Source of the DNA: Streptomyces filipinensis
Lineage (GTDB): Bacteria > Actinomycetota > Actinomycetes > Streptomycetales > Streptomycetaceae
NCBI RefSeq assembly: GCF_014649495.1
Contig: NZ_BMTD01000022.1
Coordinates: forward strand, 1-64,000
DNA: 64,000 bases
Reading direction: 5' to 3'
Shown one piece after another: positions 57,125 through 64,000 of the stretch (the first letter of the stretch is position 1; each line of letters opens with the position of its first letter). A model generated the notes under the pieces. The model searched no databases, was not told the origin of the DNA, and was given only the letters and a program-made list of their open reading frames with translations. A program made the position numbers and the translations under genes.

Positions 57125-57934
57125 TCAGGTGGTGACCAGGACCGCGTGCGTCCACGCCGGTTCCGAGGCCTCCGGCTGGGCGGCACGCGCCAGGGAACGG
57201 CGGTCGGCGTGGGTCCCGGGCAGGATCGCCGGCCGGATCTCCACCTCCGCGGTCATTCCCCGGGTACGGGCCACCCGCCACAGGGAGGCGAGCAGGGTGT
57301 CCTCACCGACGAACGCCGCCGCCGTGCTCGGCCCCCCGCCGGTCTGCCGGTAGCGCAGGCCGACCGGCTGCACCGGCACGCCCGCGTCCAGCGCCGCCTG
57401 GAAGACGGCCCGGTGGAAGCGGCCGTGGGCCCGCCCGCACCAGGTGCTGCCCTCGGGGAACGCGGCCACGGCCGCACCCGCCCGCAGGGCCTCGGCGATC
57501 CGGGCGACCGTCTCGGGCAACGCCCGCAGCCGGTCCCGTTCGATGAACAGGGCCCCGCCGCGCGCGGCCAGCGCGCCCGCCACCGGCCACCGCCGGATCT
57601 CGGTCTTGGCGAGCATCCGGGCCGGCCGTACGGCGCTCAGCAGCGGGATGTCCAGCCACGAGACGTGGTTGGCGACCAGCAGCAGCCCACCGGCCGGTGC
57701 GGCGGCACCGGTGAGGCGGACCCGGACCCCGATGGCCCGCACGATCATCCGGCACCACCGTCTGACCCACTCGGCGGGGATCCTCCCGCCGAGCGGGGAC
57801 AGCGCGATCCCGGCCAGCACCAGGACCGCGACCGCGGCCAGCCGCAGCACGGCACGGGGTACGGCCGCGGCGGCCGGGGCCGGTTCCACACAGGCGCCCG
57901 GGGTACAGGGCGCGCTGGGCAGCCAGACGCTCAT
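57125..57934 (-). CDS. olsA: lyso-ornithine lipid O-acyltransferase, OlsA-like
   Basis: The 269-residue protein is a PlsC-type acyltransferase with an N-terminal membrane helix (LRLAAVAVLVLAGIALSPLG). Motif I is LLVANHVSWLDIPLL (NHxxxxD), followed by KTEIRRWPVAGALAARGGAL, motif III AAFPEGSTWCGRAHGRFHRA and the late proline motif. Paired with an OlsB-like gene whose TGA shares one base with its ATG, it most likely adds the second fatty acid to lyso-ornithine lipid. The symbol is inferred from the pair; biochemical proof is absent. Confidence 0.82.
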   Translation of the reverse strand: MSVWLPSAPCTPGACVEPAPAAAAVPRAVLRLAAVAVLVLAGIALSPLGGRIPAEWVRRWCRMIVRAIGVRVRLTGAAAPAGGLLLVANHVSWLDIPLLSAVRPARMLAKTEIRRWPVAGALAARGGALFIERDRLRALPETVARIAEALRAGAAVAAFPEGSTWCGRAHGRFHRAVFQAALDAGVPVQPVGLRYRQTGGGPSTAAAFVGEDTLLASLWRVARTRGMTAEVEIRPAILPGTHADRRSLARAAQPEASEPAWTHAVLVTT

Positions 57935-58704
57935 CAGGCCGGCACGAGGGAGAGGAAGTGCCGCAGATAGCGCGGGTTGACCCGGCGCATCGACAGCAGC
58001 ACGTACAGGTCGGCGACCCCGAAGTCCGGGTCGTGCGCGGGCTCGCCGCACACCCAGGCGCCGAGGCGGAGGTAGCCGCGCAGCAGGGCGGGCAGCTCGC
58101 CGTGCCCGGCCGGGGCCTCGGCTTCCGGGACCCACGGCAGCAGCGGCCGTACCCGGAACTCCTCGGGCGCCAGGTGCTTGGCGCGCACCCGTTCCCAGGT
58201 GGCCGCCGCGAGGGCCCCGCCGTCGGCGAGCGGCACCGAGCAGCAGCCCGCGAGCCATTCGTGTCCGCGGTCGACCATGTAGCGGGCTATCCCGGCCCAG
58301 ATCAGGCCGATGACGGCGCCGTCGCGGTGGTCGGGGTGCACACAGGAGCGGCCGACCTCGACCAGCCCGGGCCGGATCGCGTCGAGCGCGGCCAGCTCGA
58401 ACTCGCTCTCCGAGTAGAGCCGGCCCGCGACCGCGGCCCGCTCCGGCGGCAGCAGCCGGTAGGTGCCGACGACCTGGCCGGTGACCGTGTCCCGGACGAG
58501 CAGGTGGTCGCAGTAGGCGTCGAAGGCGTCGGCGTCGAGCCCCGGCTGCGGCGTGGCCAGCAGGGCCCCCATCTCACCGGCGAAGACGTCGTGCCGCAGC
58601 TGCTGCGCGGCCCGCACGTCGTCCTCGTCGCGGGCGAGGGTGACGGTGTAGCGGGTCGGTGCCGCGGGCTGTGGGGGGCGGTCGAGGGTGGAAACGCCGG
58701 TCAT
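57934..58704 (-). CDS. olsB: ornithine-acyl-ACP N-acyltransferase, OlsB-like
   Basis: The 256-residue protein is a GNAT-like acyltransferase of the OlsB/hemolysin-like type: VRAAQQLRHDVFAGEMGALL, DAFDAYCDHLLVRDTVTGQV, TYRLLPPERAAVAGRLYSES, EFELAALDAIRPGLVEVGRS, CVHPDHRDGAVIGLIWAGIA, and a C-terminal YLRLGAWVCGEPAHDPDFGV, ADLYVLL. OlsB forms an amide between a 3-hydroxy fatty acid and ornithine, the first step to phosphorus-free ornithine lipids. ATG 58704 follows AGGAGAG. It overlaps olsA by one base. Confidence 0.85.
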   Translation of the reverse strand: MTGVSTLDRPPQPAAPTRYTVTLARDEDDVRAAQQLRHDVFAGEMGALLATPQPGLDADAFDAYCDHLLVRDTVTGQVVGTYRLLPPERAAVAGRLYSESEFELAALDAIRPGLVEVGRSCVHPDHRDGAVIGLIWAGIARYMVDRGHEWLAGCCSVPLADGGALAAATWERVRAKHLAPEEFRVRPLLPWVPEAEAPAGHGELPALLRGYLRLGAWVCGEPAHDPDFGVADLYVLLSMRRVNPRYLRHFLSLVPA

Positions 58705-58868
58705 GGCTCTCTCCTGGTCACGGGCCGGTTCGGCGACGGCGGCGGGCGCTGAGTTCCGGCCCGCCGCTCCTGTTCTTCCGACGCCGGTTGGCGTGCGCGT
58801 GACCTGAGCGGGGAGAGCGGATGTGGGAATGCTGAACGCCGGGGTCCGGCGATCACGGAAAAGCCAGA

Positions 58869-58898
58869 CGGGGCCGGTGAGCACCACTCCCGGCCCCG
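58869..58898 (-). terminator. terminator of the sdhCAB operon
   Basis: CGGGGCCGG (58869-58877) pairs with CCGGCCCCG (58890-58898) across 12 bases, 43-72 bases beyond the sdhB stop. On the minus strand it is followed by GTCTGGCTTTTCC, giving a short T-run, which supports a factor-independent terminator. Confidence 0.7.
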
Positions 58899-58940
58899 CC
58901 CGTTCGCCTGTGCGACGAACGTCTCCTGCTCAGTGCGGCG

Positions 58941-59686
58941 CTACCTCTTCCCCACCTTTCGGGCAGCCCGCAGCCACTCCTTGTTCATGCCGGTGATCGA
59001 CACCAGCGGGATCCCCTTCGGGCAAGCCGTCGCGCACTCACCGGTCAGCGTGCACCCGCCGAACCCCTCCGCGTCCATCTGCGCCACCATGTCCAGCACC
59101 CGCGTCTCCCGCTCGGGCGCCCCCTGGGGCAGCACGTTCAGGTGGTTGACCTTGGCGGAGGTGAACAGCATCGCCGCACCGTTGGGGCAGGCGGCCACGC
59201 ACGCCCCGCACCCGATGCACTCGGCGTGCTCGAACGCGAAGTCGGCGTCGGCCTTCGGCACCGGCGTGGCGTGCGCCTCCGGCGCGGAACCGGTCGGCGC
59301 GGTGACGTAGCCGCCGGCCTGGATGATCCGGTCGAACGCGGACCGGTCGACCACCAGGTCCTTGATCACGGGGAAGGCCGAGGCCCGCCACGGCTCGATG
59401 TCGATCGTGTCGCCGTCCTGGAAGGACCGCATGTGCAGCTGACAGGTGGTGGTGCGCTCCGGCCCGTGCGCGTCGCCGTTGATGACGAGCGAGCACGCGC
59501 CGCAGATGCCCTCGCGGCAGTCGTGGTCGAAGGCCACGGGGTCCTCGCCGGCGAGGATGAGCCGTTCGTTGAGGACGTCCAGCATCTCCAGGAAGGACAT
59601 GTCGGACGAGATGCCGTCCACCTCGTATGTGGACATCGCTCCTTCGGCACCGGCGTTCTTCTGCCGCCAGACGCGCAGGGTGAGCT

Positions 59687-59690
<4 letters not shown>
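58941..59690 (-). CDS. sdhB: succinate dehydrogenase/fumarate reductase iron-sulfur subunit
   Basis: The 249-residue protein has the N-terminal [2Fe-2S] domain ([20 protein letters not shown], with a further Cys in [11 protein letters not shown]). The C-terminal [3Fe-4S]/[4Fe-4S] ferredoxin part has [20 protein letters not shown] and [20 protein letters not shown]. It passes electrons from SdhA to the cytochrome b. Its ATG overlaps the sdhA stop by 4 bases (ATGA). The three-gene C-A-B order is that of the Bacillus-like type with a single membrane subunit. Confidence 0.95.
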
Positions 59691-61636
<1,946 letters not shown>

Positions 61637-61637
61637 C

Positions 61638-62345
61638 TCAGCTCACCACTCCGGTCATGACGCCCACGGGTACGGCGATGAAACCGGCCGTGAGCAGCAG
61701 TGCGAGGACGTTGGCGACGGTCTTCAGGGCGCGGTCGCGGGCGCGGCTGCCGACGCCGAGGGTCTGCGCGGCGCTCCAGAAGCCGTGCCGGATGTGCAGG
61801 CCGAGCGCGAGCATCGCGACGATGTAGACGACGTCGCCGTACCAGGTGGAGAAGGTGTCGACCACGTTCTGGTACGGGTGCCCCTCCTGGAAGCCGCCGG
61901 AGTGCACGGTGCCGGTGGTCAGGTCCAGGAGGTGCCAGACGATGAACAGGCCGAGGATGACGCCACCCCAGCGCATGGTGCGGGTGGCGTAGCTGGAGCG
62001 GGGCCGTGCGTGCACGTACTTGCTGGGCCGGGCCTTGATGTCGCGGCGGCTGAGCTGGTACGCGGAGGTGGCGTGGGCGACCACGGCCACGACCAGGACG
62101 ATCCGGATGAGCCAGAGCGTCCACTCGTAGTGCATGAAGGGTTCGCCGACGGTGCGCAGCCAGTGGGCGTAGTGGTTGAACTCGCCCGCCCCGAAGTAGA
62201 TCTTCAGGTTCCCGATCATGTGCGCCACCAGGTACAGCAGCATGATCAGGCCGCTGACGGCCATCACCGTCTTCTTGCCGACGGTGGAGTCCCACATCGT
62301 GCGCGCCATGGACGGCCGTCGGTCCGTCCGCGTTGCCAGAGCCAT
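61638..62345 (-). CDS. sdhC: succinate dehydrogenase cytochrome b subunit (single five-helix type)
   Basis: The 235-residue protein has five hydrophobic helices. Haem-ligand histidines are in [64 protein letters not shown] and [15 protein letters not shown]. This matches the TIGR02046-like cytochrome b of three-subunit (class B) enzymes, which anchors SdhAB and reduces menaquinone. It is first in sdhCAB. The start at ATG 62345 lacks a clear ribosome binding site; ATG 62309 is the alternative. The divergent LysR gene lies 84 bases away. Confidence 0.9.
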   Translation of the reverse strand: MALATRTDRRPSMARTMWDSTVGKKTVMAVSGLIMLLYLVAHMIGNLKIYFGAGEFNHYAHWLRTVGEPFMHYEWTLWLIRIVLVVAVVAHATSAYQLSRRDIKARPSKYVHARPRSSYATRTMRWGGVILGLFIVWHLLDLTTGTVHSGGFQEGHPYQNVVDTFSTWYGDVVYIVAMLALGLHIRHGFWSAAQTLGVGSRARDRALKTVANVLALLLTAGFIAVPVGVMTGVVS

Positions 62346-62399
62346 GGAACAGCACGCTAGGGGCGAGTGGCCCGATCGGTCCAAGACATGGTCCAGCTC

Positions 62400-62414
62400 G
62401 TTTCCATAGGAAAC
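62400..62414. promoter_or_regulatory. LysR-type palindrome between sdhC and the LysR gene
   Basis: GTTTCCATAGGAAAC is a perfect inverted repeat with 6-bp arms. It sits in the 84-base divergent gap, 55 bases from sdhC and 15 bases from the LysR start. Placement fits a regulator that controls itself and sdhCAB. Confidence 0.6.
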
Positions 62415-62429
62415 ATCTATCATGGCTGT

Positions 62430-63314
62430 ATGCAGTTCCAGCAGCTCCAGTACTTCGTGGCCGTCGCCGAGACCCGGCACTTCACCCGCGCCGCCGAGCT
62501 GGTGCACGTCGCCCAGCCGTCGCTGTCGCAGCAGATCAAGGCGCTGGAGCGGGAGTTGGGCGCGGATCTGTTCCTGCGCGCACGGGGCAACATCACGCTC
62601 ACCGACGCCGGCGAGGCGCTGCTGCCGCTGGCCCGGCGGATCCTCGCCGACGCCGACACGGCCCGGTACGAGGTGCAGGAGCTGGTGCAGCTGCGGCGGG
62701 GCCGGGTACGGCTCGGCGCGACGCCGAGCCTGTGCACCGGCCTGCTGCCGGATGTGCTGCGCGCCTTCCACGACCGCTATCCCGGCATTCAGCTGCTGGT
62801 CGAGGAGGGCGGCTCGCACGACCTGGTGCGGGAGCTGGCGCGCGGTGCCCTCGACCTCGCGTTGGTCGTGCTGCCGCTGCCCACGCCGGCGCCCGCGCTG
62901 TCCACGGTGGAGCTGCTGCGGGAGGAACTGGTCGTGGTGTCCTCGGCCGAGGCACCGGCGCCCGGGCGGGGTGGCCGGGCGGTGGACATCGCCGATCTGG
63001 AGGGCGCGCGGCTGGTGATGTTCCGGCACGGGTACGACCTGCGGGAGCTGACCGTGGCGGCGTGCCGCTCCGCGGGGTTCGAGCCGGAGTTCGCCGTGGA
63101 GGGGGGCGAGATGGACGCGGTGCTGGGGTTCGTGCGGGCCGGGCTGGGGGTGGCCGTGGTGCCGCGGATGGTCGCCACCCGGGCCGGGCTGGGACTCCGG
63201 GTGACGCCGCTGGCCCGTCCCGGGCTGCAGCGGACGATCGCGCTGGCCCACCGCAGCGATGTGGCTCCGCCACGAGCCGCCAGGGAGTTGCAGCGGATGC
63301 TGCTGGAACGCTGA
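62430..63314 (+). CDS. LysR-family regulator, probable controller of sdhCAB
   Basis: The 294-residue protein has a typical LysR head (MQFQQLQYFVAVAETRHFTR, AAELVHVAQPSLSQQIKALE, RELGADLFLRARGNITLTDA) and substrate-binding half (RVRLGATPSLCTGLLPDVLR, LVEEGGSHDLVRELARGALD, AVLGFVRAGLGVAVVPRMVA-like). ATG 62430 lacks a ribosome binding site. A minus-10-like TATCAT at 62418-62423 would place the transcript start at or next to the ATG, so a leaderless mRNA is possible. It is divergent from sdhC, with a palindrome between. Confidence 0.9.
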   Translation: MQFQQLQYFVAVAETRHFTRAAELVHVAQPSLSQQIKALERELGADLFLRARGNITLTDAGEALLPLARRILADADTARYEVQELVQLRRGRVRLGATPSLCTGLLPDVLRAFHDRYPGIQLLVEEGGSHDLVRELARGALDLALVVLPLPTPAPALSTVELLREELVVVSSAEAPAPGRGGRAVDIADLEGARLVMFRHGYDLRELTVAACRSAGFEPEFAVEGGEMDAVLGFVRAGLGVAVVPRMVATRAGLGLRVTPLARPGLQRTIALAHRSDVAPPRAARELQRMLLER

Positions 63315-63378
63315 AGCCGCCTCCCGCAGAGGCCGATCGGCTCTACAGTGGCGCGGCGGGCACGGGAGGGGGAATCCG

Positions 63379-64000
63379 ATGCCGGGAGTACGGGTGTTGG
63401 TCGTACGGCGCGTCCGGATACTGGGGGCGCTGCTGGCCGTCGGGGCTGCCGTGGTGTGCCTGGTGGGGGCGTTCCGGCAGTGGACCGACGGCCTGCAGGC
63501 GCAGGGCCTGACGTATGAGCGGCTCACGGAGAAGCACGTCATCAAGGACACGCAGCTCATCGAGGGACCGGACGACGTCGCCCGCTCCCGGCCCGGCCAG
63601 GGCAGCAGCGGGGAGATCGCCGTGCGCATCCGGCGTGGACGCGCCGGCGGCTGGGAGCTCAGCACCGTCTACCGGCTGCGGTTGCGGGCCTCCGACCCGC
63701 TCACGGAGCGGCTGCGGAAGTCCCCTCCCGGCATCGCCACCGTGGTCGACGTGCTGCCCGGCGGCTTCGAGACGAGCCACAACTCCAAGCTGTTCAGCGG
63801 GTCGGGCAACGGACACCCCCTGTGGTGCACGGTGACCCAACGGCCCGGCAGCGCCTGGGTGACGGTCAGCGCCGAACGCACCGAGGCCCGCAGCGGACCG
63901 GCGGAGGACGTGTTTCTCGTGCTCGCCCTCAGCTCTCCGATGACGGACGCCGACGGCCACAAGGTGTCCTGGCCGGGCGGTTCCTGGTCCTGGAGTCTGC
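63379..64000 (+). CDS. membrane-anchored protein, C-terminus beyond the window
   Basis: From ATG 63379 (GGGAGGGGG about 5 bases upstream) the frame is open to the window end, giving 207 residues. One N-terminal membrane helix (VRILGALLAVGAAVVCLVGA) is followed by an extracytoplasmic domain: LTYERLTEKHVIKDTQLIEG, GGWELSTVYRLRLRASDPLT, TSHNSKLFSGSGNGHPLWCT and VFLVLALSSPMTDADGHKVS. Topology is a signal anchor with the bulk outside. I do not recognise the family. The gene is truncated by the window edge. Confidence 0.75.
   Translation, partial: MPGVRVLVVRRVRILGALLAVGAAVVCLVGAFRQWTDGLQAQGLTYERLTEKHVIKDTQLIEGPDDVARSRPGQGSSGEIAVRIRRGRAGGWELSTVYRLRLRASDPLTERLRKSPPGIATVVDVLPGGFETSHNSKLFSGSGNGHPLWCTVTQRPGSAWVTVSAERTEARSGPAEDVFLVLALSSPMTDADGHKVSWPGGSWSWSL

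Overview
The window is high-GC actinobacterial chromosome with G/C almost fixed at third codon positions, frequent GTG starts and GGAGG-type ribosome binding sites. The ergothioneine operon, AfsR-like regulator, SpoIIE-type phosphatases, M4 neutral protease and MT0933-type protein all point to Streptomyces. From memory, the order of the right half (deformylase, thioredoxin, FMN reductase, egtABCD, solute-binding lipoprotein, UvrA-like protein, ornithine-lipid genes, three-subunit succinate dehydrogenase, LysR) resembles the left-arm region around SCO0883-SCO0925 of S. coelicolor. That comparison was not run and should be checked.

Bases 1-4450 are mostly gene debris. They hold the tail of an unknown protein, the C-terminus of an IS5-type transposase, a GH31 glycosidase with its middle deleted, the ligand domain of a GntR regulator, a frameshifted GH62 arabinofuranosidase with a lectin-domain piece, and the tail of a short-chain dehydrogenase. 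A universal stress protein and an ArsB-like permease survive inside this debris. Bases 4.5-31 kb are accessory arm DNA: regulator/oxidoreductase pairs, secreted hydrolases, two SpoIIE-type phosphatases, a MerR-controlled dehydrogenase, a thermolysin-like protease, and an AfsR-like regulator beside a flavin oxidase. A second transposase tail lies at 11.85-12.0 kb.

Bases 31-45 kb contain a BlaI/M56 sensor-repressor pair beside a truncated PepSY protein, peptide deformylase, a thioredoxin/flavoprotein pair, LacI, TetR, FMN reductase, an exporter, an esterase and an amidase. They end with a MazF-like protein facing a macrodomain-type poly(ADP-ribose) glycohydrolase homologue. Bases 45.5-50 kb carry egtABCD with overlapping starts. 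After that come a lipoprotein with a DasR-like operator, dodecin, a HAD phosphatase, a flavin monooxygenase, a short UvrA homologue, two paralogous unknown proteins, the olsB-olsA pair for ornithine lipids, and sdhCAB facing a LysR gene.

The strongest regulatory observations are near-identical operators shared by a TetR gene and the neighbouring dehydrogenase gene (5943 and 7088, plus a weaker copy at 7052), twin palindromes between TetR and FMN reductase (37906, 37940), and a MerR promoter with 19-base spacing (20534). I saw no CRISPR array, rRNA, tRNA, intact insertion sequence or integrase.
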